From Saprospiraceae bacterium (GTDB lineage: Bacteria > Bacteroidota > Bacteroidia > Chitinophagales > Saprospiraceae): a DNA stretch of 64,000 nt. The notes beneath the pieces are model-generated. The model was not told the origin of the DNA and did not search any database. It was given only the letters and a program-made list of their open reading frames with translations. The position numbers were made by a program, and so were the translations under genes. The stretch covers positions 1-64,000 of the forward strand of contig JAHBTW010000015.1 in assembly GCA_019638385.1 (NCBI GenBank), given 5' to 3'. Shown here in pieces: positions 34,715 to 43,488 of this stretch. Within the stretch, counting starts at the first letter, position 1; each line of letters opens with the position of its first letter.

Positions 34715-35470
34715 ATGGCCATACTCATTTTCATCATCGCACTTTGGTATTCAGGCTTGTTTTTCCAGAGTTTTTTCTTGCATCGCTATGCAGCGCATCA
34801 GAGTTTCAAGATGTCTAAAATAACGGAGAAGTTCTGTTTTGTACTTACCTGGATCACGCAGGGCGCCAATTATTTGAGCGCTTACGGCTATGGCGTCATG
34901 CACCGGATGCACCATGCTTTTGCCGATACAGAACATGATCCGCATTCTCCCAAATATGATTTGAATGCCATCGCCATGATGTGGCGTACTTACAATAAAT
35001 ATGCCGCGATCGTAAAAAGAAAGGTGCATGTGGACGAAAAATTCACCAAAAATGTACCGCATTGGGAGGGGTTCGACAAGTTTGCCAGCTCGTGGTATTC
35101 CAGACTTTTCTGGGGCGTAGCCTACACCGCTTTTTTCTATTTCTTTGCGACGGCATGGTGGCAATGGCTGTTGTTGCCTGTGACGTACTTAATGGCGCCC
35201 ATTCACGGGATGATCATCAACTGGTTTGCGCATAAATACGGCTATACCAATTTCAAAGTGAGCGATACCTCCAAAAACCTGTTCCATTTCGACTGGCTGA
35301 TGATGGGGGAGGCGTATCACAACAACCACCATAAGCATGGCGGGCGCCCCAATTTCGGCGGCGTAAGGTGGCACGAAATAGACGTTACTTATCAGATCAT
35401 GTTGCTATTAGAAAAGTTGAAGGTCATCCAACTCAACCGGGTAAGCAGCCGGGTGAACAGAGAGATGTGA
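34715..35470 (+). CDS. Acyl-CoA/fatty acid desaturase
   Basis: The 251-residue membrane protein carries the three histidine boxes of the delta-9-type desaturases: HRYAAH (23-28), HRMHH (63-67) and HNNHH (202-206). Extra histidines at about 164 and 173 would help bind the di-iron centre. Hydrophobic pairs flank the boxes. It introduces a double bond into saturated acyl chains and so tunes membrane fluidity. It is shorter than animal enzymes and lacks a cytochrome b5 domain, as usual in bacteria. It is monocistronic and convergent with tpiA. Confidence 0.92.
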   Translation: MAILIFIIALWYSGLFFQSFFLHRYAAHQSFKMSKITEKFCFVLTWITQGANYLSAYGYGVMHRMHHAFADTEHDPHSPKYDLNAIAMMWRTYNKYAAIVKRKVHVDEKFTKNVPHWEGFDKFASSWYSRLFWGVAYTAFFYFFATAWWQWLLLPVTYLMAPIHGMIINWFAHKYGYTNFKVSDTSKNLFHFDWLMMGEAYHNNHHKHGGRPNFGGVRWHEIDVTYQIMLLLEKLKVIQLNRVSSRVNREM

Positions 35471-35483
35471 TGATGTAACGCTT

Positions 35484-36242
35484 TTAGAAACTATTCACAA
35501 TAGCCAGAAAATCCGCCGCTTTGAGCGATGCGCCTCCAATGAGGCCGCCGTCCACATCGGGTTGTTGAAACAACTCGCGGGCATTGGAGGGGTTGCAACT
35601 GCCACCGTATAAGATCGGTGTGGCGTCTGCAATATCTTGTCCGTATTGTTCTGCAATGAGTTGGCGGATAAAAGCGTGCATGTCCTGTGCCTGTTGCGGG
35701 GAAGCGGTCTTTCCTGTACCGATGGCCCACACCGGCTCGTACGCGATCACGACCTGCCGGAATGCGTCGGGCGAGAGGTGAAACAGCCCGCTGTGCAATT
35801 GCTCCGACACCAATTCTTCCTGCTTCTCTGCTTCCCGCACGTCGAGCTTTTCGCCGCAACAGAAAATGGGCCGCATGTTGTGCGCGAGTACGGCATCGGT
35901 TTTTTGTGCGAGCATGGCGTCCGTTTCAGCGAAGTACTCCCGCCGCTCGGAATGCCCGATGATGACAAAACCGACTTCGATGGACGCCAGCATTCGGGCA
36001 GATACCTCGCCGGTGTAAGCGCCGGCTTCCGCCCAATGGCAGTTTTGTGCGCCGAGGTAAATATTGGATATGCCGTGTATGATGTTGCCTATGTTATTGA
36101 GATGGATAAACGGCGGGGCCAGTACCACCAGCGTCTCCGTCGGTTGAAGGCGATCCGTAATTTCTCTCACCAAATCCCGGCCTTCCAGGTACGACAGGTT
36201 CATTTTCCAGTTGCCGGCTACGATGTGTTGTCTTTTTTGCAT
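35484..36242 (-). CDS. tpiA: Triosephosphate isomerase
   Basis: This cytoplasmic TIM-barrel enzyme interconverts dihydroxyacetone phosphate and glyceraldehyde 3-phosphate. The 252-residue product has normal length and all active-site elements: AGNWKMN (Asn11, Lys13), IIGHSERR (catalytic His), YEPVWAIGTGKTA (catalytic Glu and mobile loop) and YGGSCNPSN. The ATG at 36242 was chosen by homology; an in-frame 17-residue extension reaching 36293 is made of heptamer-repeat sequence (TTDNRQQTTEK) and is not credible. The heptamer array therefore lies in its 5' leader. Confidence 0.97.
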   Translation of the reverse strand: MQKRQHIVAGNWKMNLSYLEGRDLVREITDRLQPTETLVVLAPPFIHLNNIGNIIHGISNIYLGAQNCHWAEAGAYTGEVSARMLASIEVGFVIIGHSERREYFAETDAMLAQKTDAVLAHNMRPIFCCGEKLDVREAEKQEELVSEQLHSGLFHLSPDAFRQVVIAYEPVWAIGTGKTASPQQAQDMHAFIRQLIAEQYGQDIADATPILYGGSCNPSNARELFQQPDVDGGLIGGASLKAADFLAIVNSF

Positions 36243-36258
36243 GATATGTGTTTTTTCG

Positions 36259-36286
36259 GTTGTCTGTTGTCGGTTGTCTGTTGTCG
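36259..36286 (+). repeat. Heptamer array GTTGTCT/GTTGTCG x4, in the tpiA leader
   Basis: Four abutting 7-base units alternate GTTGTCT, GTTGTCG, GTTGTCT, GTTGTCG, starting 17 bases upstream of the tpiA start codon. It is the first of three different period-7 arrays in the 156-base gap between tpiA and the next gene. Confidence 0.85.
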
Positions 36287-36317
36287 GCTTCATCCGCCGT
36301 AGCTTCCGGAATAGTCA

Positions 36318-36359
36318 AATGTACAATGTACAATGTACAATTTTTAATGTACAAATGCA
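36318..36359 (+). repeat. Heptamer array AATGTAC, six units
   Basis: Units in strict register read AATGTAC x3, AATTTTT, AATGTAC, AAATGCA. The core TGTACA is palindromic, so single strands could fold. It lies between the arrays of GTTGTCn and GAACATT. Confidence 0.85.
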
Positions 36360-36375
36360 CAGGATCGGAGTAATT

Positions 36376-36410
36376 GAACATTGGTCATCGAACATTGGTC
36401 ATTGAACATT
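36376..36410 (+). repeat. Heptamer array GAACATT/GGTCATn, five units
   Basis: Units alternate GAACATT, GGTCATC, GAACATT, GGTCATT, GAACATT. The last unit overlaps the C-terminal codons and abuts the stop codon of the neighbouring lipoprotein gene (stop at 36399-36401 on the minus strand). Confidence 0.85.
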
Positions 36411-36983
36411 TCTCTGCCCCTTTCTGTAATGATACAACTCCACCCCGCCGCCGAGTGCCAGCGCCGCGAGCATGATGGCGAGATTCCAGTACCAATCCAA
36501 CGGCTTGCGACCGATTTCGATGTAAACGACGTTGTCAGAAACGGCATAGCGCTTTTGCTCTAATTCTTTGCTGCGGTTGCGCTCTTTGTCAATTTTCCGG
36601 GCGATGCCCTCCAATACGAATGCACCTTGAAGCGCGCAGGTACCCAGTTCCACACAGGCAGGATCAAAGCGTTGGCTCCATGCAATGACAGCAGGGCGCA
36701 CGGTCTTTCCGGCGGCTACGCTGTCGGCTTGTGTTTGCGTGAGTACCGGATACGCCACTACGGGCTTGTAGCCTCTTTTCAGCGGTGGCGTGTGTACGAA
36801 ATCGCCGCTGCGCCAGGCGCCCTCGGCCTTTATGTAGTCGGCATCGCCGATGCCTTTTTCCAGTACCTGTTCCATGGTATAGGTGCGCAATTTGTGCGTG
36901 CCTCCTACTCTGGAAATGAGGCTGCTGCATCCGTTGATGAACGCGACCACGCAGGTAAGTACAATGACGATTCGGAAGAGCAT
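36399..36983 (-). CDS. Small lipoprotein with C-terminal membrane span, function unknown
   Basis: The 194-residue protein has an N-terminal hydrophobic segment with a lipobox-like FINGC (Cys19) and a second hydrophobic segment near the C-terminus (about 166-183, WNLAIMLAALALGGGVELY). The region between is soluble and contains VLEKGIGDADYIKAEGAW and VLEGIARKIDKERNRSKELEQKRYAV. No family is recognised. Its last codons come from a heptamer array. It is monocistronic; the 152 bases upstream hold a CCCATnn-rich stretch and a GTTGCG-type octamer pair. Confidence 0.6.
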   Translation of the reverse strand: MLFRIVIVLTCVVAFINGCSSLISRVGGTHKLRTYTMEQVLEKGIGDADYIKAEGAWRSGDFVHTPPLKRGYKPVVAYPVLTQTQADSVAAGKTVRPAVIAWSQRFDPACVELGTCALQGAFVLEGIARKIDKERNRSKELEQKRYAVSDNVVYIEIGRKPLDWYWNLAIMLAALALGGGVELYHYRKGQRNVQ

Positions 36984-37058
36984 TTTTTTAATTTTTCGAT
37001 GATATTCAACCCATTTGCCCCATAACCCATCCCATACTACTGGACATTTTTAATTTCA

Positions 37059-37074
37059 CGCAACGCCGCAACGT
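37059..37074 (-). repeat. Isolated pair of GTTGCGnn octamers
   Basis: On the minus strand two abutting octamers of the GTTGCG family occur (plus strand CGCAACGC CGCAACGT). This is the same core as the 94-bp-period tract at 22.93 kb, so that repeat is dispersed. Confidence 0.5.
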
Positions 37075-37135
37075 TCAATTTTTAGACTCTTTTCGGCCAA
37101 AAAACAGGCGTGTTTGCAGCGCTGCATGACCCCAT

Positions 37136-37720
37136 TCACTCCATTCCCCCTATCCCCTTCCAAGCATACCCGTTCAAAAAAACATTCTTTCCTCTTTCGG
37201 TCGGGAAGGCGTCGGAAAATTTCAATTCTACACCGGCAATGCGCGACAGGTCGGGGCGTTTGTGCGGCGTAATGACCACCAATTGATCCGAGTGCGTCAG
37301 CAATTGCATCACGAGCGGGTACAATTGTTTTTGCGGACACAAGTGCAGGGCAAAACTACATAAGATGGCCGAAAACTGTCCGTTCAATTTGCCGCGAATG
37401 ACGTCCGCAAACGATAGCGGCCAACAAGGCGCGTCAAAATTTCGGCGATAAGCCGCCGCTGTAAAAGGATCGGATGCCGTGGGAAGCGGGTATCCCAATT
37501 CCTGCACGACCTTGCTTACCTCGCCGCTGCCGCAGCAAAAGTCCAATGCATGACTAAAATCAATGCGATGCGCGTTGCGGAGGAGCAATTCCCGGATTTG
37601 CGGGAAGTGAGGGTTGGCGTAATCAGCGCCTTCCGACTCATAGTAGCCCTCCACGCCCAGGTCGGCATAGCGGTTGCGGATGGCGTCCTCAGTTGGCCTG
37701 TTTGGCATCCTCTTTGGCAT
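37136..37720 (-). CDS. Class I SAM-dependent methyltransferase-like protein
   Basis: The product of about 194 residues has a Rossmann-type SAM-binding start, FSHALDFCCGSGEVSKVV (motif I, DFCCGSGE), then DPFTAA (motif II region), FSAILCSFALHLC (motif IV) and LVVITPHKRP (post-IV). The cysteine-rich DFCCGSG replaces the usual DLGCGTG. The substrate is unknown. It starts inside the last codons of the mlaD-like gene (overlap about 32 bases), so translation is probably coupled. The ATG at 37708 and a TTG at 37732 are alternative starts. Confidence 0.75.
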   Translation of the reverse strand: MPKRMPNRPTEDAIRNRYADLGVEGYYESEGADYANPHFPQIRELLLRNAHRIDFSHALDFCCGSGEVSKVVQELGYPLPTASDPFTAAAYRRNFDAPCWPLSFADVIRGKLNGQFSAILCSFALHLCPQKQLYPLVMQLLTHSDQLVVITPHKRPDLSRIAGVELKFSDAFPTERGKNVFLNGYAWKGIGGME

Positions 37721-38741
37721 CGAGCCGGTCAAATTTTTTCACCTTCAAACGGCTCTTGAGCGGCATATATCGGTAAGGGCGCGCCTGAAAATCGGTAAAC
37801 AGCGAATCGGCTTTGGCACTGAGGCCGGAGAGATCGTCATAAAGCGCTTCATCCTGGAGCATTTTGCCGAGCGTGCCTTCTCCGGCATTGATGCGGCCCA
37901 TGATGCCGTTGACGTTGCCGATGGTTTTTTCGGTGGTGGCGAGGGTCGTTTGCAGTCGGCTCACGGTGTTTTTTACCTCGGTGAGCGTTTGTTGCAGATC
38001 GGCTTCTTTGAGTTGTGTGCTCATGGTGCTGAAGTTGTCAATGAGCGTATTGATCTCTTTTTCTTTGTTATTGAAATTGCCGGTGATGGAATTGAGATTG
38101 CCGAGGGTGCCGTCAATTTTGCCGCCGGAGCGTTTCATCAAGCCATCCAATTGGGCTGTGGCCGATTCCAGATTGGCCAAAGACTTGCGCAAATCCTGGA
38201 CGCTCTCCGCCAAAGGCGTACCGCTTTCTTCACTGAGCAATTGTTTGTTGAGCGTGTCCAACAACTCGCTAAAACCGTTTTTGATAGAGGCCATGTAGCT
38301 GTCGAGGCTGCCGTCGCCGCCCATAACGTAAGACATAAATCCTTGGTTTTCACCAATAAGATAGTCGCCCGATTTTGCACAGTCGTCGCCGGAACACGGG
38401 GTATCGTATTTGAGCATCACACTCTTATCTCCCATAAAGCTGGTGCTTACAATAACGGCGCGGGTGTTTTTCGGGACTTGAATTTCCCGATTGAGGTCGA
38501 GTACCACCACGATCCTTTTGTTCGGGTCGTTGGGTTTCATATAAATATCGGTTACCACACCGACGGGAAATCCATTGATGGTAACATCGGTAGCTTTTTT
38601 CAGCAGGTCCACGCTGGGATATTCCACATAATAGGTGTTGGACGCGCGGAGCAGGTTTCTACCCATGAGAAACTTGTAGCCCCAAAACGAGAGGGCAATG
38701 GTAACTACTGCGAGAATACCGATCTTAACTTCACTTGACAT
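37689..38741 (-). CDS. MlaD/MCE family lipid-transport protein
   Basis: The 350-residue protein has one N-terminal membrane anchor (about 5-24), an MCE domain (about 35-120; YYVEYPSVDLLKKATDVTINGFPVGVVTDIY) and a long C-terminal helical, coiled-coil-like region (about 145-330). MCE proteins form hexameric rings or tunnels that move phospholipids between the membranes. No MlaE permease or MlaF ATPase is adjacent, as often in Bacteroidota. The amidase gene lies 76 bases upstream in the same direction. A near-match -7 box TACCTTTA is at 38784-38777. Confidence 0.88.
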   Translation of the reverse strand: MSSEVKIGILAVVTIALSFWGYKFLMGRNLLRASNTYYVEYPSVDLLKKATDVTINGFPVGVVTDIYMKPNDPNKRIVVVLDLNREIQVPKNTRAVIVSTSFMGDKSVMLKYDTPCSGDDCAKSGDYLIGENQGFMSYVMGGDGSLDSYMASIKNGFSELLDTLNKQLLSEESGTPLAESVQDLRKSLANLESATAQLDGLMKRSGGKIDGTLGNLNSITGNFNNKEKEINTLIDNFSTMSTQLKEADLQQTLTEVKNTVSRLQTTLATTEKTIGNVNGIMGRINAGEGTLGKMLQDEALYDDLSGLSAKADSLFTDFQARPYRYMPLKSRLKVKKFDRLDAKEDAKQAN

Positions 38742-38817
38742 AATTGATTTTTGGTTGTGGTGGTCATTTCGGGTGGTAAAGGTAGGAAATCCCTTTCCAA
38801 TGAACGAGATTTTGAAG

Positions 38818-40227
38818 TCAATTGGAATGGCGGAGCGCTTCCTCCACGCTGATGCGGGCGCCGTTGCGATAAGCCGTTATGAATGCGCCGGAGAAGCCCC
38901 GTGCCTGTGCTCTTGTTTTCACTTCCTGCGCCTGTGTGTAGGTGGCAATGTTGCGAATCTGATATTTATACCGGTTGTCCTCTTTTACCTCCTCTATTTT
39001 GTATCCTACATTTTCCCATTCCGGGCGGCTCAAATCGGCGGGAGCGGCTGCTGCTGCGAGCTGTACGCAAAACTGCACGTTGTTTGTGCCGGCGGCGCCG
39101 GTGCGGGCGTTCATTGGCGCGGGCGGTTCGGCAGGCGATTTTACGCCGATGACTTTAGGCGCATCCGTTTCCGGCCAGGAAGCGCTCCGGGTTGCGGGCT
39201 GCGGGGGCGGCGCCACGTTCTCCATCGGTTTGGCGGCCTCAATTTTATCCAAAGGGATGCCCTGCGGTTTTGAATTGACGGCCACGCTTTTCGGCGCTTC
39301 CGGCACAGGGGGCTTTGAAGCGGTTTCAACGGTACGGGGCGGCGCGTCGTACTTGGGCGGCAGCGTTGCCTCACCGCCTTCGAGCTGGGCGCGGTATTGA
39401 GTAAACGCATTGAGAATAGCGTCCGATATGACGGTCTGACCGTCTTCTTTTTTGAGGAAATTTTCCTCGTCTTTGTTGCTCAAAAAACCGATCTCGATGA
39501 GCGCCGAGGGCATGGCAGTGCCTTTGAGCACTACGAAACCAGCCTGACGCACACCCCGGCTCTTGCGGCCTATTTGGGCAAATTGTTTTTCCACCAAATC
39601 GGCAAAAATGATGCTTTGCTCAATGAAAGCATTCTGAAACATGCTAATCATGATATGGCCTTCGGGCGAATTGGGGTCGTAGTCGTAGTGCTTTTCGTAA
39701 TCATCTTCCAACAGGATGGCGGCGTTTTCGCGCTTGGCTACAGAGAGGTTGTGCTCGGCAGTGTGGAGGCCCATGACGTAGGTTTCGGAGCCTTGCACCG
39801 ACGCGCGTCCGGGCATGAAATTACAGTGGATGGAGATGAAAAGATCGGCGTTGTTGCGGTTGGCAATGGCGGCGCGCTCGTGCAGCGGAATGAACACGTC
39901 GGAGTCGCGGGTGAGGATGATGCGGAGGTCGGGGTGCGCAGCCTGCATCACAGCGGCGAGGCGTTTGGCGACCGCCAGCGCAATGTGTTTTTCGCGGCTG
40001 TCGCTGCCGAGGCAGCCCGGATCGTGCCCCCCATGCCCGGCATCAATGACGACGGTGCGCATTCGATGGGGTTCAATATGATTTTGTTTGATAATTTTGG
40101 CCGCGCTTAGCGAAACGGGCGCCCAAAAAAGGATCAATAAGAAAACGTTAAACCAAGTGAAAGCAGGGCGCGTTTGTGCGGGCCGGCTCGTTTGCACTGG
40201 GAGTTTTTCGGATAGTATGTTCTTCAT
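38818..40227 (-). CDS. N-acetylmuramoyl-L-alanine amidase with SPOR domain
   Basis: The 469-residue protein has an N-terminal membrane/signal segment (about 20-45), an Amidase_3 catalytic domain (about 55-285) with the zinc motifs IDAGHGGHDPG, SREKHIAL, FISIHCNF and the glutamate in LIEIGFLSN, a Pro/Ala-rich linker, and a C-terminal SPOR-like peptidoglycan-binding domain (about 385-465). It cleaves the bond between MurNAc and the stem peptide during cell separation. The ATG at 40227 begins the N-terminal segment; the upstream ATG at 40296 is less likely. It is divergent from lptD, a linkage I recall from other Bacteroidota. Confidence 0.92.
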   Translation of the reverse strand: MKNILSEKLPVQTSRPAQTRPAFTWFNVFLLILFWAPVSLSAAKIIKQNHIEPHRMRTVVIDAGHGGHDPGCLGSDSREKHIALAVAKRLAAVMQAAHPDLRIILTRDSDVFIPLHERAAIANRNNADLFISIHCNFMPGRASVQGSETYVMGLHTAEHNLSVAKRENAAILLEDDYEKHYDYDPNSPEGHIMISMFQNAFIEQSIIFADLVEKQFAQIGRKSRGVRQAGFVVLKGTAMPSALIEIGFLSNKDEENFLKKEDGQTVISDAILNAFTQYRAQLEGGEATLPPKYDAPPRTVETASKPPVPEAPKSVAVNSKPQGIPLDKIEAAKPMENVAPPPQPATRSASWPETDAPKVIGVKSPAEPPAPMNARTGAAGTNNVQFCVQLAAAAAPADLSRPEWENVGYKIEEVKEDNRYKYQIRNIATYTQAQEVKTRAQARGFSGAFITAYRNGARISVEEALRHSN

Positions 40228-40303
40228 GGCGTCGTTCCCCTTTTTGAGGTTTTTTTTGTGGCAGCTTTTCTGTTCGGTCGTGCAAATTAAGTTCATTTAC
40301 CAC

Positions 40304-42994
40304 TTGAAAACAAAGAAGTTAGGCATATTTTTCCTTTTTATCTGCATGGCCGTTGCGCTATCGGCGCAGCAATTCCCGCCGGCCGACAGCCTGCGCGCGC
40401 CCGCAGATTCCATTCCGCCGCTTCCCGATTCTCTCTTCCTCAACGCGAATGACATCCTCTTCTCCAAAGATTCTTTGGACGCTCCGGTGGAGTACGATGC
40501 CCGCGATTCTATGATTTTAGACATTGCCGAGCAGAAGGTTTATCTCTACGGCGAAGCGATTGTGAAATACACGACCATAACGCTCAAGGCCGACTTCATT
40601 GTTTATGATTGGAAAACCAGCATCGTGACCGCCGAAGGGCTGCCCGACAGCACCGGACGCATGGCCGGTTTTCCCGAATTTACCGAAGGAGAGCAAACCT
40701 TCAACGCCAAACGCATGCGCTACAATTTCCAAAGCGGCAAGGGTATGGTGTATGATGTGACCTCTCAACAGAACGACATCATCATTCACGGCGAACGCTC
40801 CAAGTTTGTGCGCGGAGGTGTGCCGGGCGCCGAAGAAGAAGAACAGGCACGGGATGTAATTTACAGTCACAACGGCTTGTTCACCACCTGTACGGCCGAA
40901 CATCCGCACTTCGGCATCAGGAGTAAAAAAATGAAAATCATCCCCGAAAAATCGGTCATCGTAGGGCCTTCGCATTTGGAAATCATGGGCGTGCCCACCC
41001 CCGCCTGGCTGCCTTTCGGCTTTTTCCCTATTCCGGGCGGCAAACAAACCGGGCTGCTCTTTCCCAACGATTACGACTACAACCCGCAGTGGGGCTTCGG
41101 CCTGCGCGATATTGGCTGGTATTTCCCCCTCGGCGAGCACCTCAACCTGCAATTGCGCAGCAATATCTACCCCTTTTCCGGTACCTGGGGCATCAGCACC
41201 ATTGCCGACTACCGCAAACGCTACAAATTCTCCGGCGGCCTCACGGTGAACTACGATTCGCAGGTGGCCGAAGCCGCTGACGGTGCAGTGAATCGGATCA
41301 AGTCCTTTGGGTTCAATTGGCGGCACAATCAGGATCGGGCGGCGCATCCCAGCCGCACCTTCGGCGGCAGCGTCAATGTGCAAACCAATAACAACCAGCG
41401 CTTTCGCCGCAACGATGCACAAAACGTACTCCAAACACAGTTGAACTCCAGTCTTTCCTACAACAAAACCTATCCCGGCAAACCGTACAGTTTCAACGCC
41501 AGCTTTACCCACTCCCAAAATGCGCTCACCCGCGAGATGGTCATCAATTTTCCCAATGTGCAGTTTCTCACGCAAGCCCTGTACCCCTTCAAACGCAAAG
41601 AAAGAATCGGCAAAGAGCGCTGGTACGAATCCATTGTGATGCGCTATACCGGCGAGGCGAGCAATCGCTTCAACACCACGGATACCACCTTGTTTTCGAG
41701 CCAAACGCTGGAGAATGCACAGTTCGGCGTGCGGCACACCGCGAGCGCGGGCACTTCGTTCAAAGTGTTGAAATTCTTCAATCTCAACCCCGGCGTCAAC
41801 TACAACGAGGTGTGGTATCTGCGCACCATCAACCGCGAGTTTATTCCCGGTCTCGAAATTGATACCATCATTGATCAGGGGGTGGAGCGCTACGACACCA
41901 TCCGGCTGGGGCGCATAGAGCAGATGCGGCAAAGCGGGTTTGCGCCCTGGCGCAGCTTTTCGGCCAGTCTGTCGCTCACCACACAGGTGTTCGGCACCAT
42001 GCGGTTCAAAAGCGGTTTCATACGCGGCCTGCGCCATGTGATGAAGCCCAGCGTGTCGCTCAATTATTCGCCCAACTACCTCAATCCCAATCTCGGCTAT
42101 TTCCCGATGGTGCAGGATTCGGTGAATGCCGAACTGATGCGCATTTATTCCATATTTGAAGGCGGGGTATATGGAAGCCCGCCACAGAGCGGCAGGCAGA
42201 TGGGCTTGTCGTATTCGCTCAACAACATCTTTGAGGCCAAGTTGCGTTCGCGAAAAGATACGGTGGACCGAAAAATAAAGCTGTTTGATAATTTGATCGT
42301 CAACGGCTCGTACAACTTTGCCGCGGATTCGCTCAAATTCAGCGAACTAAGCGCATCGGGTACGGCCCGGTTTTTCAAAGGAATGACAACCTTCGGCATG
42401 GGCGCGGCTTTTGATCCGTACATTACGGACGAAGACGGTCGCCGCATCAACACCACCGTGTGGGCCGACCGCCGGCAACCTTTGCGTTTTGTACAGGCCA
42501 ATTTCCGCTTCAATACCAGTATTACCGTGGGTAAAATCCGGGAGATGTTTCAGGGGAAAATCCCGGAAGTCATTGACGATTTGCGCGCGCAGCAGCCCGC
42601 CCCGACGCCCGCCACCAGAAAGGAGGAGGATTTTCTGAGCCTGTTTGAAAATTTTAACCTCAATCACAACTTGGTCTTTGACTGGCGCTACGGCATTGAC
42701 GGGGTCTTGAGTTTCCGAACGGTTACCAACTCCATCAATGTGCAGGGCAGCATCAAACTCACGCCCAACTGGAACATCAACGTGGGCAACTTCGGCTACG
42801 ACTTCCAACTCAAAGGGCTTTCGTTTCCCTCTTTCGGGTTCAGCCGCGATCTGCACTGCTGGGACATGGGTTTCAACTGGCAGCCTACGCGCGGCACTTA
42901 CAACTTTTACATTGCCGTGAAACCGGGCACGCTGGAGTTTATCAATTTCCCTTACCAGCAAAACAACCCGTTCACGACCGGCGCTTTCAGGTAA
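40304..42994 (+). CDS. lptD: Putative LPS-assembly protein LptD
   Basis: The 896-residue product has a signal peptide, an OstA/LptA-like N-terminal domain (AEQKVYLYGEAIVKYTTITLKADFIVYDW, then FNAKRMRYNFQSGKGMVYD) and a very large C-terminal barrel. LptD receives LPS at the outer membrane and inserts it in the outer leaflet. The start is placed at a TTG (40304), because it gives a textbook signal peptide (KTKKLGIFF...VALSAQ); the nearest in-frame ATGs lie either inside the divergent amidase gene or within the signal. It is convergent with the small membrane protein, 6 bases apart. Confidence 0.85.
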   Translation: MKTKKLGIFFLFICMAVALSAQQFPPADSLRAPADSIPPLPDSLFLNANDILFSKDSLDAPVEYDARDSMILDIAEQKVYLYGEAIVKYTTITLKADFIVYDWKTSIVTAEGLPDSTGRMAGFPEFTEGEQTFNAKRMRYNFQSGKGMVYDVTSQQNDIIIHGERSKFVRGGVPGAEEEEQARDVIYSHNGLFTTCTAEHPHFGIRSKKMKIIPEKSVIVGPSHLEIMGVPTPAWLPFGFFPIPGGKQTGLLFPNDYDYNPQWGFGLRDIGWYFPLGEHLNLQLRSNIYPFSGTWGISTIADYRKRYKFSGGLTVNYDSQVAEAADGAVNRIKSFGFNWRHNQDRAAHPSRTFGGSVNVQTNNNQRFRRNDAQNVLQTQLNSSLSYNKTYPGKPYSFNASFTHSQNALTREMVINFPNVQFLTQALYPFKRKERIGKERWYESIVMRYTGEASNRFNTTDTTLFSSQTLENAQFGVRHTASAGTSFKVLKFFNLNPGVNYNEVWYLRTINREFIPGLEIDTIIDQGVERYDTIRLGRIEQMRQSGFAPWRSFSASLSLTTQVFGTMRFKSGFIRGLRHVMKPSVSLNYSPNYLNPNLGYFPMVQDSVNAELMRIYSIFEGGVYGSPPQSGRQMGLSYSLNNIFEAKLRSRKDTVDRKIKLFDNLIVNGSYNFAADSLKFSELSASGTARFFKGMTTFGMGAAFDPYITDEDGRRINTTVWADRRQPLRFVQANFRFNTSITVGKIREMFQGKIPEVIDDLRAQQPAPTPATRKEEDFLSLFENFNLNHNLVFDWRYGIDGVLSFRTVTNSINVQGSIKLTPNWNINVGNFGYDFQLKGLSFPSFGFSRDLHCWDMGFNWQPTRGTYNFYIAVKPGTLEFINFPYQQNNPFTTGAFR

Positions 42995-43000
42995 GTTGTA

Positions 43001-43477
43001 TCAGTCCTCCCCACCCGTTTCGCGGTTTTTGTACGCCTCATCGAGGGCATTGATGAGGCGCGGCAGGTCGTAATACGCATCGGGCAACAAATGCGTTTTG
43101 CCGCTCTTTTCTTCTAGCACTAAGCTCCTGACCGTCTTTTTGGTGATGCCGGGATTGACCCAGGATTGGCTGCGGTCTTCCCGAATGAGGTATCCGCGCA
43201 GGTCGCTGAAGAGGATTTTTTTTTTGCCAATCAACACAGCCTTGCTCGTAACGGTAACCTGCCGGAATTTGGCGGCATTCACTGCAGTGCCCGCCGCGCT
43301 GAACAGCGAAATGAGGAATGCAAAAAAAAGCAACATGGATAGCAGCATTCTGCGATTTCGCTCTATGTCTTTGGCTTTCAACAACAACCACAGCATCAGG
43401 CCGCCTGCCGTCAATGCGCACAGTAATGCGAGCGCTATCGGCCCGGCAGGGTTGTTCAGCGGTTCAAAAATTTCCAT
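43001..43477 (-). CDS. Two-TM protein with PH-like C-terminus, function unknown
   Basis: The 158-residue protein has two membrane spans (about 12-34 and 43-68) and a soluble C-terminal domain (about 72-150) with short strands (VTSKAVLIGKKKILFSDLRGYLIRED) resembling bacterial PH-like domains. No catalytic motif is visible. It follows the PIN-domain gene by 11 bases, so it may share its transcript, but it is unlikely to belong to the toxin-antitoxin pair. Confidence 0.65.
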   Translation of the reverse strand: MEIFEPLNNPAGPIALALLCALTAGGLMLWLLLKAKDIERNRRMLLSMLLFFAFLISLFSAAGTAVNAAKFRQVTVTSKAVLIGKKKILFSDLRGYLIREDRSQSWVNPGITKKTVRSLVLEEKSGKTHLLPDAYYDLPRLINALDEAYKNRETGGED

Positions 43478-43488
43478 GGTATATATTT

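Noticed and set aside
36243..36293. N-terminal extension of tpiA
   Set aside because: The 17 added residues are encoded by heptamer repeat DNA and TpiA homologues begin at the AGNWKMN strand close to the ATG at 36242.
36984..37135. Small RNA or tRNA in the gap before the methyltransferase gene
   Set aside because: No cloverleaf or stable terminator hairpin was found; only CCCAT-rich and octamer repeat sequence is visible.
40517..42037. 506-codon minus-strand frame opposite lptD
   Set aside because: It is the antisense shadow of the LptD barrel region; codon use and composition fit lptD as the real gene.
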